From contig NZ_AP024086.1 in the NCBI RefSeq assembly GCF_019703855.1, forward strand, positions 1,198,501 through 1,262,500: a DNA stretch of 64,000 bases, written 5' to 3'. This stretch comes from Desulfomarina profundi (GTDB lineage Bacteria; Desulfobacterota; Desulfobulbia; Desulfobulbales; Desulfocapsaceae). The stretch's first letter is position 1. Each line of letters starts with the position of its first letter. A program made the translations under genes and the position numbers. The notes beneath the pieces were generated by a model that searched no databases, had not been told where the DNA came from, and saw nothing but the letters and a program-made list of their open reading frames with translations. This document shows, in pieces, positions 8,693 to 17,485 of the stretch.

Positions 8693-9178
8693 TTATTTGT
8701 GTTTGCTTGCACGGGCCATTGCGATGACACCGGTTCGCACGATTTCTTTGATACCGATCGGTCGCAGTATGTCTATTACTGCCTGTATTTTGGATGCGGT
8801 TCCGGTCAATTCTATGGCATAACTCCTGGCGCTGACATCAATCACTTTTCCTCGGAAAATATCTATGATTCTTAGAACTTCAGCCCTTGTATGATTTTCT
8901 GCCTTGACCCGAATCAAAACCATTTCACGTTCCACATACTCCTGTTCACTGATATCTGTGACCTTGATGACATCAATCAACTTGTGTAACTGCTTGGTTA
9001 TCTGTTCAATTATGGCATCGTCGCCTTTTGATATAACGGTCAGGCAGGAAATTTCGGGATCCAGGGTTGCGGCAACGCATAAACTCTCGATATTGAACCC
9101 CCGGCCACTGAATAATCCTGTAACCCTGGAAAGAACGCCCGGTTTGTTTTGGAGAAGAACAGAAATCGTATGTTTCAT
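8693..9178 (-). CDS. ilvN: Acetolactate synthase, regulatory (small) subunit
   Basis: 161-residue ACT-domain subunit that gives valine feedback control to acetolactate synthase. The opening HTISVLLQNKPGVLSRVTGLFSGRGFNIESL is the family's ACT signature, and the C-terminal half (GKVIDVSARSYAIELTGT) matches the ALS_ss_C domain. It lies 43 bases downstream of ilvB, in the same operon. Also called ilvH in other nomenclatures. Confidence 0.96.
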   Translation of the reverse strand: MKHTISVLLQNKPGVLSRVTGLFSGRGFNIESLCVAATLDPEISCLTVISKGDDAIIEQITKQLHKLIDVIKVTDISEQEYVEREMVLIRVKAENHTRAEVLRIIDIFRGKVIDVSARSYAIELTGTASKIQAVIDILRPIGIKEIVRTGVIAMARASKHK

Positions 9179-9221
9179 ATGGCTAGCCTTGTCAGGTTGT
9201 ATATGTTTGATGGAGCGGTAT

Positions 9222-10922
9222 TTAAACGAGCAGCATTTCCGTATTAGGTTTTCCGGCAGGAACCATCGGATAGACTCCTTCTTCCTTCTCTATCTTGAAA
9301 TCCATTATCACTGTGTTATCAGTAGCCAGAGCCTCTTCAATGACCGGTACAACTTCATCTTTTGTGAGGGCTCTTAAGCCGACGGCGCCAAAAGCTTTTG
9401 CCAGCTCAACAAAGTCCGGTGTGATATCCATGACAGTCGATGCGTATCTCTTGTTATAGAAAAGCTCCTGCCACTGCCTAACCATTCCCAGGTAGCTGTT
9501 ATTGAGAATTGCGATTTTAACAGGGCAGTTGTATTGCCTGGCTGTTGCCAGTTCCTGGATGTTCATCTGGATGGAACCGTCTCCGGCAATGTCAATAACC
9601 GTTTTTTCGGGAAAAGCCATCTGGGCGCCGATAGCTGCCGGAAGACCGAATCCCATGGTGCCAAGACCACCGGATGTAACAAAGTGACGCGGATAATTGA
9701 ATTTATAAAACTGAGCAGCCCACATCTGGTTCTGGCCTACTTCGGTCGTTATTATTGCATTGCCACCGGTGAGTTCATCCAGTTTTTCAATGACGTACTG
9801 CGGTTTGATGATTGTACCATTGTCTCTGTAGGTGACCGGATGCTGTTTTGTCCACTTATTGAGGAGCTCAATCCAGGGAGTATGAAGATCCCCTCTTTCA
9901 GTCGCTTTAAAACTGGTATTATTTTCAAACCAGGTATTCAGGGCCGTCAGGGCATGTCTGCAGTCAGCGACTATGGGGATGTCGACCCGAACATTTTTAC
10001 TGATGGAGGTGGGATCGATATCGATATGGATGATTTTTGCATTGGTGGCAAAATCTTCAAGTTTGCCGGTTACCCGGTCGTCAAATCTGGCTCCGACCGC
10101 GATAAGGAGATCACACTCGGCAACAGCCATGTTGGCTGTATACCCTCCATGCATGCCAAGCATCCCAAGGGAAAGGTCATGGGTACCTGGAAAGGCGCCC
10201 AGGCCCATCAGTGTCATGGTGACAGGGATATTAAGTCTTGTTGCAAGTTCTGTCAGTTCTTTGTTGGCGTCAGAGAGAATGACACCTCCACCGACATAAA
10301 GAACGGGTTTTTCAGCTTTGAGAATAAGTTTGGCAGCTTTGGCAATCTGCCTGCTGTGCGGTTCATATGTTGGCTGGTAGCTCTGTATCCGGATTGGTTT
10401 TTTCTCCGGGTAATCTATAGTGCACCCTACGAGATCCTTGGGCAAATCAACGAGAACAGGGCCGGGACGTCCGGTTCTGGCGATATGAAAAGCTTCCCTG
10501 ATCGTGGGGATCAAGTCTTCATGCCTGGAAACCAGATAGTTATGTTTTGTGCAGGGACGGGTAATGCCAACAATATCAACTTCCTGAAAGGCATCGTTAC
10601 CTATGAGCGGTCTGGGGACCTGTCCGGTGAGAACGACCAGGGGAATCGAATCCATATATGCCGTTGCAATTCCGGTTACTCCATTGGTGGCACCGGGGCC
10701 GGAAGTGAGAATGGCTACTCCGACTTCGCCGCTGACCCGGGCAAGAGCATCAGCCGCATGGACTGCACCCTGCTCATGACGAACAAGGACATTTACCAGG
10801 TTGGAATCCATCAATGCATCAAAAAGATCAATGACGGCACCACCCGGATATCCGAATATTGTTTTTACACCTTCGTCTTCAAGGCATCTGACAATTGCCT
10901 GGGATCCGGTAATTTTCCCCAT
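9222..10922 (-). CDS. ilvB: Acetolactate synthase, catalytic (large) subunit
   Basis: 566-residue ThDP enzyme for the first common step of branched-chain amino acid synthesis: two pyruvates to acetolactate, or pyruvate + 2-oxobutyrate to acetohydroxybutyrate. The conserved RHEQGAVHAADA contains the ThDP-activating Glu, and the ThDP/Mg motif begins GDGSIQMN and ends in NNSYLGMV. Three-domain length is normal. AAGGA precedes the ATG at 10922, and a good promoter lies about 110 bases upstream. Divergent from leuA. ilvC is not present in the window. Confidence 0.97.
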   Translation of the reverse strand: MGKITGSQAIVRCLEDEGVKTIFGYPGGAVIDLFDALMDSNLVNVLVRHEQGAVHAADALARVSGEVGVAILTSGPGATNGVTGIATAYMDSIPLVVLTGQVPRPLIGNDAFQEVDIVGITRPCTKHNYLVSRHEDLIPTIREAFHIARTGRPGPVLVDLPKDLVGCTIDYPEKKPIRIQSYQPTYEPHSRQIAKAAKLILKAEKPVLYVGGGVILSDANKELTELATRLNIPVTMTLMGLGAFPGTHDLSLGMLGMHGGYTANMAVAECDLLIAVGARFDDRVTGKLEDFATNAKIIHIDIDPTSISKNVRVDIPIVADCRHALTALNTWFENNTSFKATERGDLHTPWIELLNKWTKQHPVTYRDNGTIIKPQYVIEKLDELTGGNAIITTEVGQNQMWAAQFYKFNYPRHFVTSGGLGTMGFGLPAAIGAQMAFPEKTVIDIAGDGSIQMNIQELATARQYNCPVKIAILNNSYLGMVRQWQELFYNKRYASTVMDITPDFVELAKAFGAVGLRALTKDEVVPVIEEALATDNTVIMDFKIEKEEGVYPMVPAGKPNTEMLLV

Positions 10923-11033
10923 TAATTTATTCCTTTTTGAAAGATTTGAAATCGTGATTCAAGTGAAAAACGATGGAATGCACTTCAATGATTTATTGTG
11001 AAGATTAACACTCTTTATCAAAAACGCTCAAAA

Positions 11034-11062
11034 AATATATCTTTGAATAGAATGAATGTCAA
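11034..11062 (-). promoter_or_regulatory. Sigma-70-type promoter of ilvB-ilvN-psd
   Basis: On the minus strand TTGACA (plus 11057-11062), a 17-base spacer, and TATATT (plus 11034-11039). This is near-consensus. It predicts a start near 11027 and a roughly 105-base leader before ilvB. I found no leucine- or valine-rich leader peptide in that leader. Confidence 0.7.
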
Positions 11063-11172
11063 TATACAAAGCCTCTTGTCAGGAATTCCTGCGGATACCA
11101 TGAACTTAAAAATCATGATGGAGTGGGCGGGTTCAAAAAAAGCTACTTGACAAGAACAGTTTATGGTGTATT

Positions 11173-11202
11173 TTCAAAAATCAGACGATATTTAAGTATA
11201 AT
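11173..11202 (+). promoter_or_regulatory. Putative promoter for the leuA leader
   Basis: A consensus TATAAT at 11197-11202 lies 22 bases before the leader-peptide ATG. The best -35 at 18-base spacing is only TTCAAA (11173-11178). A second, less likely option is TTGACA at 11147-11152 with TATTTT at 11169-11174 (16-base spacing). Confidence 0.5.
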
Positions 11203-11224
11203 ATACAAATTCAGTGTGGTTGTA

Positions 11225-11299
11225 ATGAAAAAAACTCTACTCTCTCTACTATCCTGGCTTTTATTTTGTGAAGCCGTGGCGAACACGGGAGAGTTGTAG
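11225..11299 (+). CDS. leuL: Leu operon leader peptide (24 residues)
   Basis: ATG at 11225, stop TAG at 11297-11299. The peptide starts MKKTLLSLLSWLL and has seven leucines, six of them within nine residues (codons CTA, CTC, CTA, CTA, CTT, TTA). Such clusters occur in attenuation leaders. It is followed by a strong terminator and then leuA. The segment GCCGTGGC (11273-11280) inside the peptide gene can pair with GCCGCGGT (11331-11338), the left arm of the terminator, so it is a candidate antiterminator. Ribosome stalling at the Leu codons would allow that pairing and let leuA be transcribed. The mechanism is inferred from the arrangement. Confidence 0.8.
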   Translation: MKKTLLSLLSWLLFCEAVANTGEL

Positions 11300-11329
11300 T
11301 CTAATTTATTCTGCTATATATCCCTTTAA

Positions 11330-11363
11330 GGCCGCGGTTGATAAAACCGCGGCCTTTTTTTTT
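11330..11363 (+). terminator. leuA attenuator terminator
   Basis: Perfect 10-bp stem GGCCGCGGTT / AACCGCGGCC with a 5-base loop, followed by nine T (11355-11363). It lies 31 bases after the leader-peptide stop and 35 bases before the leuA ATG, as expected for a leucine-controlled attenuator. Confidence 0.92.
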
Positions 11364-11398
11364 GTCCTATTGATCAAGGAATCGAGAAAGGAGAACAA

Positions 11399-13077
11399 AT
11401 GAATCCGGAAGCCGTAAAGAAATACAGTCCCCAACCACTGGTAAGTCTGCCTGGTCGTACCTGGCCGGAAAAAACCATTGAAAAACCACCCACCTGGTGC
11501 AGTGTGGACTTGAGGGATGGTAATCAGGCACTCATTCATCCCATGAGTCATGAAAAGAAAATGGAAATGTTCCGGCTTCTGGTTGAAATTGGTTTTAAAG
11601 AAATTGAGGTTGGGTTTCCGGCGGCGTCGGAGGTTGAGTATCATTTCATTCGAACCCTGATAGAGGATAATCTTATTCCAGAGGATGTTGTTATTCAGGT
11701 CCTGACCCAGGCTAAAGAATCGCAGATTAAGAAAACGTTTGAGTCTATCAGGGGAGCGCGGGAAGTAATTATGCATCTGTATAATTCAACTTCCACCCTG
11801 CAGCGACGAATCGTTTTTAATATGAATCGAAAAGAAATTATTGATCTGGCGATAAAGGGAGCGGAGACAGTGAAAAATGAAGCTTCCGCTTATCCGGAAA
11901 CAAAATTCAGATATGAATATTCACCCGAGAGCTTCACCGGGACTGAACTGGATTTTGCCCTTGAAATATGTGAAGCTGTGAAAGATGTACTGCAGCCTGA
12001 TCCACAGAATAAAATGATCATTAACCTGCCGGCAACGGTGGAAATGACTTCTCCAAACGTATATGCTGATCAGATTGAATGGTTTTGTAACACTGTATCT
12101 GACCGGGATTCCGTGATTATCAGCCTTCATGCCCACAATGACAGGGGATGTGCAGTGGCTGCAACAGAACTGGCTATGATGGCTGGTGGAGAGAGGGTGG
12201 AGGGGACACTGTTTGGAAACGGGGAACGTACCGGGAATGTGGACATCATTACCCTCGCCCTGAATATGTTTATCAGGGGGTTGATCCGGAACTGAATTTC
12301 GGAGATATTAACCGGCTCATAGATGTTTATGAAAGAGTGTGCAGGCTGAAGGTTCACCCAAGACATCCATACGCCGGTGAGCTTGTCTATACCGCCTTTT
12401 CAGGATCACACCAGGACGCCATCAATAAAGGTATGATCAGGCACCGGGAGTCGGAAGGGAAATTGTGGGAGGTGCCGTACCTGCCAATAGATCCCCGGGA
12501 CGTGGGGAGAACTTACGAGGAAGTCATACGAATCAACAGCCAGTCCGGCAAAGGTGGCGTTGCTTATATCATGGAGGAATTCGGTTTTAAAATGCCTAAG
12601 AGCATGCATCCCGAATTTGGTGCCATTATTCAGAAAGTCACAGACAGGGAAGGGCGTGAACTGTTGCACGAGGAGATATTCAAAGTTTTTTCTAAAGAAT
12701 ACCTTGCGTCTGACAGGCCCTATGCAATCCAATCTTTTCATGTTCATAAACGACATGTGGCGGCCAATGAGAATGATTCTTTTGCGAATATCGAGGCAAT
12801 ATTATCAGTTCAAAATGAAGAGAGAACTGTATCTGCCTCAGGAAATGGCCCTCTGGATGCTTTCTGCTCCGCATTAAAGGCTGATATAACAGGAGATTTC
12901 CGTTTGCGAAATTACCATGAACATGCCTTGAATGGCGGTTCCAGTGCGAAAGCTGCAGCCTATATTAAGATAGAATATCCAGATGGAACCGTTCGATGGG
13001 GTGTGGGCGTTGATACAGATATAATTATTGCCTCGGTAAAAGCTGTTTTGAGTAGTTTGAACAGGCGGAACAAATAA
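11399..13077 (+). pseudogene. leuA: 2-isopropylmalate synthase, type 2, interrupted by one frameshift
   Basis: First committed step of leucine synthesis: acetyl-CoA + 2-oxoisovalerate to 2-isopropylmalate. The sequence matches the long actinobacterial/yeast-like type 2 LeuA. It has DLRDGNQAL (metal Asp and catalytic Arg), HAHNDRG (metal histidines) and [10 protein letters not shown] in the barrel, then a linker and a C-terminal regulatory domain containing LNGGSSAKAAAYI. The reading frame breaks at the GGGGG run 12276-12280. Frame 1 ends at 12295, while homology continues without loss in the -1 frame as QGVDPELNF. One base is missing. With it restored the product would be about 559 residues, the normal length. 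Start ATG with AAGGAG upstream. It could be a sequencing error; otherwise the strain cannot make this enzyme unless by frameshifting. Confidence 0.9.
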
Positions 13078-13097
13078 TTGCAGGTACTATGGCAGTG

Positions 13098-13144
13098 AAA
13101 AAAAGTAAATCCTTTCAGGGAAGCACATTTCTCTGAAGGGATTT
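13098..13144 (-). terminator. Terminator of the 13179-14105 glycosyltransferase gene
   Basis: Inverted repeat 13107-13123 / 13128-13144 (arms AAATCCTTTCAGGGAA and its near complement, with G-U pairs). On the minus strand it is followed by ACTTTTTTT, so it mainly serves the minus-strand gene. It may also act on leuA from the other side. Confidence 0.7.
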
Positions 13145-13178
13145 ATTGCCTGTCCGGATAGAGTGCTGGCAGAATCCC

Positions 13179-14105
13179 TTACTTTGATAAATGGTCAAGA
13201 GAGGAAAGGGGCAATGGCCCTTTGTTTCTCATTTGACGAACAATATTATATACGGATTTTCGCACAGGGTATCTCAGTTGATCTGAGTTAAAAAAACTTC
13301 TGCAAATGATCCTGTAACCATCAATCATCCCTTTTATGTTCCATAAATATCTGTTTTTTCTGAATGTATGTTGAATTCCCCGGAATGTGTTTATGGCCAG
13401 GTTGGGAAGCAGGTAAACAGTCGGGCAGTTCTTCCAGATATACAATAACGAATTGCGACGCCCGTAGAAATCCCATTTCTCAAAACTGCGTGCAGGCGAT
13501 TCGAAATGTCTCATCGGCTCACTGACTGCAGCGATGGCACACATTTTTCCGGATTCCAGTAATCGGATGCAGAAATCGTCTTCTTCAACCTGATGGTAGA
13601 AAAATTCATCGAACCCGCCTAACCCGAGAAATGTATCTCTTCTGACTGCACAGGCACATCCTATAAAGCTGGCAGCAATGAAAATATCGGAGCCATTTTT
13701 GCCTTGGGGGTGTCCGTTAATCAGGTTGCCGTCTTGAATAAAAGGAATAGCTACAGCTCCAATACGCTGATCATTAAATTGCTGTAAAACTTCCTCAACA
13801 GTGTGAATTCCCGGAAGTTCCGAGTCATCGTCAACAATGAAAACGATATCTCCGGCTGAAAGGTTTGCGCCGTAGTTTCGGTTTCTGATTGAGCCACAAT
13901 TTGTTTCTCTGCAGATTAATTTCACCCGGTTATCGTACTTTTTCCTGATCATTTCAACCGTGTGATCAGTGGAAGCATCATCTATGATCAGTATTTCTAT
14001 GGGTGAATGGCATTGTTGAGCAAGGATGGAATCAATACAGCGTTCAAGGTCTGAAGCCCTGTTGTACGTAGAAACCACAAAGGAAGCTCTTGTTTTCTGA
14101 TCCAT
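13179..14105 (-). CDS. Family 2 glycosyltransferase
   Basis: 308 residues with a GT-A fold. The N-terminal FVVSTYNRASDLERCIDSIL and ILIIDDASTDHTVEMI are followed by the DXD-type nucleotide-sugar/metal site FIVDDDSELPG and by FIGCACAVRRDTFLGLGGFDE with EEDDFC, the acceptor/base region. No membrane helices. The product transfers a sugar to an unknown acceptor, presumably in exopolysaccharide assembly given the neighbouring cluster. It is separated from the rest of the cluster by the divergent PEP-CTERM gene. Confidence 0.9.
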   Translation of the reverse strand: MDQKTRASFVVSTYNRASDLERCIDSILAQQCHSPIEILIIDDASTDHTVEMIRKKYDNRVKLICRETNCGSIRNRNYGANLSAGDIVFIVDDDSELPGIHTVEEVLQQFNDQRIGAVAIPFIQDGNLINGHPQGKNGSDIFIAASFIGCACAVRRDTFLGLGGFDEFFYHQVEEDDFCIRLLESGKMCAIAAVSEPMRHFESPARSFEKWDFYGRRNSLLYIWKNCPTVYLLPNLAINTFRGIQHTFRKNRYLWNIKGMIDGYRIICRSFFNSDQLRYPVRKSVYNIVRQMRNKGPLPLSSLDHLSK

Positions 14106-14591
14106 AATATCCAGTTGTTGGCTCTGTTCTTTCTGTTATAAAATTGATATTTTTAGAGTGGTCCTGCTTAAAAATATTTCAAAAGAAGTTTTTCTTAACA
14201 ATTAGTTTAGCAGATAAATCAATGATTGAATATCAACATTTTTTGGCGGATACTGCCGGTGGAGTCTATAAAGACAGGAAGTTAGGATTGATGAAAATAG
14301 TAAGGGTTTCCTGAATTACGGATTAAAGTTTGTAATTCCGGAATTTTTCTCCTCTATTTGAAAAAAACAAGCCTAAAATAGACTTGAGCAGTTTTCCGAG
14401 TTTTTTAAATATGTTTGGTAAAAACGGAAGTGATATAATTACTCTGTGTTTGTTTTCCTTGGTACCTGCTTGATATGTTAAGGGAAAATCAACTGATGTT
14501 TGTCAGGTCATGAAATTATTCCGAGAATAACTGATTTTAACGAATTGGGGTGAGTATTACAGTTAATATTTTTAATATCAGTAAGTTATCC

Positions 14592-14607
14592 TGGAATAAT
14601 GGTTGCT
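14592..14607 (+). promoter_or_regulatory. Possible second sigma-54 promoter
   Basis: TGGAATAATGGTTGCT has the invariant GG (14593-14594) and GC (14605-14606) exactly 10 bases apart, as sigma-54 holoenzyme requires. The match outside these is poorer than at 14649. Confidence 0.4.
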
Positions 14608-14648
14608 GGTGTTTTGTTTGAGGGGAAAACGACCTCGTTGCAATTTTC

Positions 14649-14664
14649 TGGCTTGAAAATTGCA
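14649..14664 (+). promoter_or_regulatory. Sigma-54 (-24/-12) promoter of the PEP-CTERM gene
   Basis: TGGCTTGAAAATTGCA has GG at 14650-14651 and GC at 14662-14663 with 10 bases between, and matches the TGGC-N7-TTGCA consensus well. Transcription would start near 14675, about 70 bases before the ATG. Sigma-54 control of PEP-CTERM genes through PrsK/PrsR-type regulators is known in exosortase-bearing bacteria. Confidence 0.7.
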
Positions 14665-14743
14665 TACCATTATGCAAGAGAATTTTTCTTCATTTTCACA
14701 ATAAAAAAAGAAAATGAAAAATTCATAGTTACAGGAGGTCGAT

Positions 14744-15490
14744 ATGAAAAAAATACTGTTAACTGTATTTTCCATGGGGGTTGTGACATTGGCTGCCAGC
14801 AGTTTTGTCAATGCAAGTACAATTAACCTGACAGGTACTTTGCGGGATTTCGAATCATCTCACCCTGATTTTCAATATGTCATAGGTGTGGATCCCGGCA
14901 TTGTTGCAAACACGCTGGGTGTTGACGGGAAACCTGTATACGCAGGTGGGGCCGGAACGCTTACGACAACTGGAGCTGCTAACTTCAATCAGTGGTATAA
15001 TGATGTACCCGGCGTAAATACAACTTCGTCGTATACAATTACTTTAGATAACTCAATCACACCGGATCCGAATGTATATACATTCTCGGATATGACCTTT
15101 TTTCCGCTTACTGCCCCGGAAGATCCGGAAAATTTTTTCTTTACATATGAAATTCATTCCGATTTCACTTACCAGGGTGGAGAGACATTTACCTTTTCAG
15201 GAGATGATGATGTCTGGGTCTTTATTGACAATCAGTTAGTAATGGATCTGGGAGGAGTGCATACGATGTTGACCGGATCAGTTGATCTTGATACTCTCGG
15301 GTTGACGATTGGCAATGATTATGATTTTGATTTCTTTTTTGCGGAACGTCATACAACGGAGTCACATTTTAGAATTGATACTTCAATCAATATCAACAAT
15401 GAGGTTCCCGAACCGGCAACTATGATTCTGTTTGGTGCCGGGCTGGTTGGCATGACGGGTCTTCGCCTGAGACGCAAGAAAACAAAATAG
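14744..15490 (+). CDS. Secreted PEP-CTERM fibro-slime domain protein
   Basis: 248 residues, ATG preceded by a perfect AGGAGGT. The N-terminus is a Sec signal peptide, MKKILLTVFSMGVVTLAASS, with cleavage likely after FVNA. The central part contains FTFSGDDDVWVFIDNQLVMDLGG and HFRIDTS, typical of the fibro-slime/PA14-like domain in surface and slime proteins. The C-terminus is a textbook PEP-CTERM sorting signal: VPEPATMILFGAGLVGM followed by LRLRRKKTK. It would be exported, processed by an exosortase and anchored or released with exopolysaccharide. No exosortase gene lies in this window. Promoter motifs indicate sigma-54 control. Confidence 0.93.
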   Translation: MKKILLTVFSMGVVTLAASSFVNASTINLTGTLRDFESSHPDFQYVIGVDPGIVANTLGVDGKPVYAGGAGTLTTTGAANFNQWYNDVPGVNTTSSYTITLDNSITPDPNVYTFSDMTFFPLTAPEDPENFFFTYEIHSDFTYQGGETFTFSGDDDVWVFIDNQLVMDLGGVHTMLTGSVDLDTLGLTIGNDYDFDFFFAERHTTESHFRIDTSININNEVPEPATMILFGAGLVGMTGLRLRRKKTK

Positions 15491-15512
15491 AGAATTATAA
15501 TTTCCGGAAAAT

Positions 15513-15548
15513 AAAAAAGGCGGAAGAATGTATCTTTCGCCTTTTTTA
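15513..15548. terminator. Bidirectional terminator between convergent genes
   Basis: AAAAAAGGCGGAAGA (15513-15527), short loop, TCTTTCGCCTTTTTT (15533-15547). It lies 22 bases after the PEP-CTERM stop and overlaps the 3' end of the minus-strand glycosyltransferase ending at 15546. Confidence 0.9.
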
Positions 15549-16310
15549 TTTGATGACCCATTGGCCGATTTTTCGTATTGGTTTAAGGAACACAGTCCAT
15601 GGATAAGGTTTGATACCATTAACCGTCCACGCTTTTCTGTCCATTCTGTTTGCCTTCAGTCTGCCGGATATTGATTTGTTGCTGGCACCACCAATTCTCA
15701 TTTTAACTATTATTTTATTCAGATACGTGGTTGTTATCCGGTGTTTGACCAGGAATCGAATCATGATTTCATAATCGGCAGCGGAACCCAGTTCAAGGTT
15801 GAAATACCCCAGTTCTTCGTAAATGGAACGCCTGACAAAAAAGGTGGGATGGGGAACCATCCAGCCGGAAAAAAATTTGCGGCGGGCATACTTCCCGGAT
15901 TTCCAGTTTCTTATCGTCTTATCAGTATCTTTACTGTCGACATAGAGAAGGTCACCGTAACAGCTGTCGATTTCAATATTTTTAAAGGCGTTTGCCACTG
16001 TTGAGAGAATATCGTCAGCAGGGTAAAAATCATCCGCATTCAGTATGCCGACAATATCTCCTGTTGCCTTTTTTATTCCTTTATTCATTGCATCGTAAAG
16101 TCCTCTGTCAGGCTCAGTTATAACTGTTCTGTATGGACGTTTTCTGGTGTTTATCAGGGCAAGAGTTGTGTCTGTTGAATTACCATTGATGATAAAATGC
16201 TCAAAAGGTGAGTATGTCTGAGAGTCTATACTTTTCAGGCAGTCAAGGATGGTGGCGGCACCATTGAATACGGGGGTTATTATGGAAATAGTCGGCATTA
16301 ATCGGGTCAT
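15546..16310 (-). CDS. Family 2 glycosyltransferase (WcaE-like)
   Basis: 254 residues. Opening SIITPVFNGAATILDCLKSI, then TEPDRGLYDAMNKGI and GILNADD, a set characteristic of colanic-acid WcaE-type GT2 enzymes. The DXD-equivalent is NADD. The 5' end overlaps the upstream gene stop by 4 bases, so translation is coupled. Last gene of the main minus-strand polysaccharide operon. Confidence 0.9.
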   Translation of the reverse strand: MTRLMPTISIITPVFNGAATILDCLKSIDSQTYSPFEHFIINGNSTDTTLALINTRKRPYRTVITEPDRGLYDAMNKGIKKATGDIVGILNADDFYPADDILSTVANAFKNIEIDSCYGDLLYVDSKDTDKTIRNWKSGKYARRKFFSGWMVPHPTFFVRRSIYEELGYFNLELGSAADYEIMIRFLVKHRITTTYLNKIIVKMRIGGASNKSISGRLKANRMDRKAWTVNGIKPYPWTVFLKPIRKIGQWVIK

Positions 16311-17485
16311 GAGCTTTTCCTGCGCAAATATTTTATCAAAAGTCGTACTGGCCGGAATAAATAATAAATGAGTGAAAGAGACGCCGGTAGACGTATCCAG
16401 AGCCAGTCACTGTGGGTTGGATTGAGAAGTGGTCTGAGGCAGTATCTCAACCAGTCTAAATGATTGCTCATGACTTCGTGATGGAATCCGACATACTGGA
16501 AAAAACCGAATTTGATGTTTTCATGACTCCGGGAAGGAAATAATCTTTCCAGGATTATTGGGTACAATTTTTGTAATTGCGAATAGTTATTGGTGATTTC
16601 AAGGGCGTCCTCCGGGAGTTTTACTCCTGCTATTTTGTTGGAAAGAAGAAGACCCAATGCAACCATTCTGGAAGAACCCTGTCGATCACAAAGGTGCATG
16701 ATGAGTTTCCAGTCAAGATCCGGTCTTACGTGGATAAGTTTGGCAACACAACATATTGCATCAAGTTGATGCCAGTGATGCCGGCATCCATGTATGCAGA
16801 GGTATATCAGGAGATCCTCCGGACTGAGAGAATGTACTTTGCAGCCCGAAAATGTTGTCTGGGTAATTCTTGGTTCAAGGGTTTCCAGGGTAATCGGTCT
16901 TGAGAAATATCTGCCGGTGAGCTCCCAGTGCAATTCAATAATGACATTCCCCCTTATCATTGTAGCGTGATGGCCCTTATCTGCCAGTTTAATCAACTGT
17001 TTTGCATTTAAATCTATATCCGGAGAGAAACCCTGTTGAAAAAGGAGATCAATGGCCTTTGCAAGGGAGTTGCGGGAAACAAGAATATCAAGATCATTGA
17101 ATGAACGCAGGCTGAGATTCCCATAGATCATCTCTGTCAGTACCGGCCCTTTAAAGGGGATGGCCCTGATACCTTCATCATTGAATGTGCTCAGGATTGA
17201 TATCAGGGTTCCTGAAAGAAAGAGGTTATAGGCACCGATTTGGTGGCATTGTTCCTTGAGTGAATCCAGAAAGCTCTTTGGAACGCAGTCTCTCGAAAAG
17301 CTGTTGAGTGTAATATAAAGAAGAGGAACAATTTTATGGAAAGTGGCCAGTTCAACAAGTTTGGACCAGTTCAGTTGAGAATATGACTCCGGGGTTAAAT
17401 TCAGAGTGTCATTTTTTCCGGCGTGAAACGTTACACAGTTGAGAAGCAGTTCGCTTTCCCTGTCAAGTGGATGTTGGCTGTACAT
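16307..17485 (-). CDS. Nucleotidyltransferase-fold protein of polysaccharide clusters
   Basis: 392 residues. The motif IPFKGPVLTEMIYGNLSLRSFNDLDILV carries the G-S/R...DLD pattern of polymerase-beta-type nucleotidyltransferases of the NTP_transf_5 group. Such proteins are frequent in exosortase-linked exopolysaccharide loci. The C-terminal part is hydrophobic near WLRYCLRPLL and SLSLIYYLF. The exact substrate is unknown. Overlaps the next gene by 4 bases and the previous gene's 3' end by 23 bases. Confidence 0.8.
   Translation of the reverse strand: MYSQHPLDRESELLLNCVTFHAGKNDTLNLTPESYSQLNWSKLVELATFHKIVPLLYITLNSFSRDCVPKSFLDSLKEQCHQIGAYNLFLSGTLISILSTFNDEGIRAIPFKGPVLTEMIYGNLSLRSFNDLDILVSRNSLAKAIDLLFQQGFSPDIDLNAKQLIKLADKGHHATMIRGNVIIELHWELTGRYFSRPITLETLEPRITQTTFSGCKVHSLSPEDLLIYLCIHGCRHHWHQLDAICCVAKLIHVRPDLDWKLIMHLCDRQGSSRMVALGLLLSNKIAGVKLPEDALEITNNYSQLQKLYPIILERLFPSRSHENIKFGFFQYVGFHHEVMSNHLDWLRYCLRPLLNPTHSDWLWIRLPASLSLIYYLFRPVRLLIKYLRRKSS

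Larger units (their letters stand above)
14106..14743. other. Intergenic region with PEP-CTERM gene control
   Basis: About 640 AT-rich bases between divergent genes. No credible coding frame. It holds two sigma-54-type promoter motifs near its right end and a strong ribosome site before 14744. The left half shows nothing I can interpret. Confidence 0.5.

Noticed and set aside
9534-10925. 463-residue plus-strand frame opposite ilvB
   Set aside because: Entirely antisense to a well-conserved gene; no recognisable domain, and long antisense frames are common over high-GC-third-position genes.
12260-12300. Programmed -1 frameshift in leuA
   Set aside because: No proper X-XXY-YYZ slippery heptamer in the reading frame and no clear downstream stimulatory stem; three other genes show the same kind of one-base loss.
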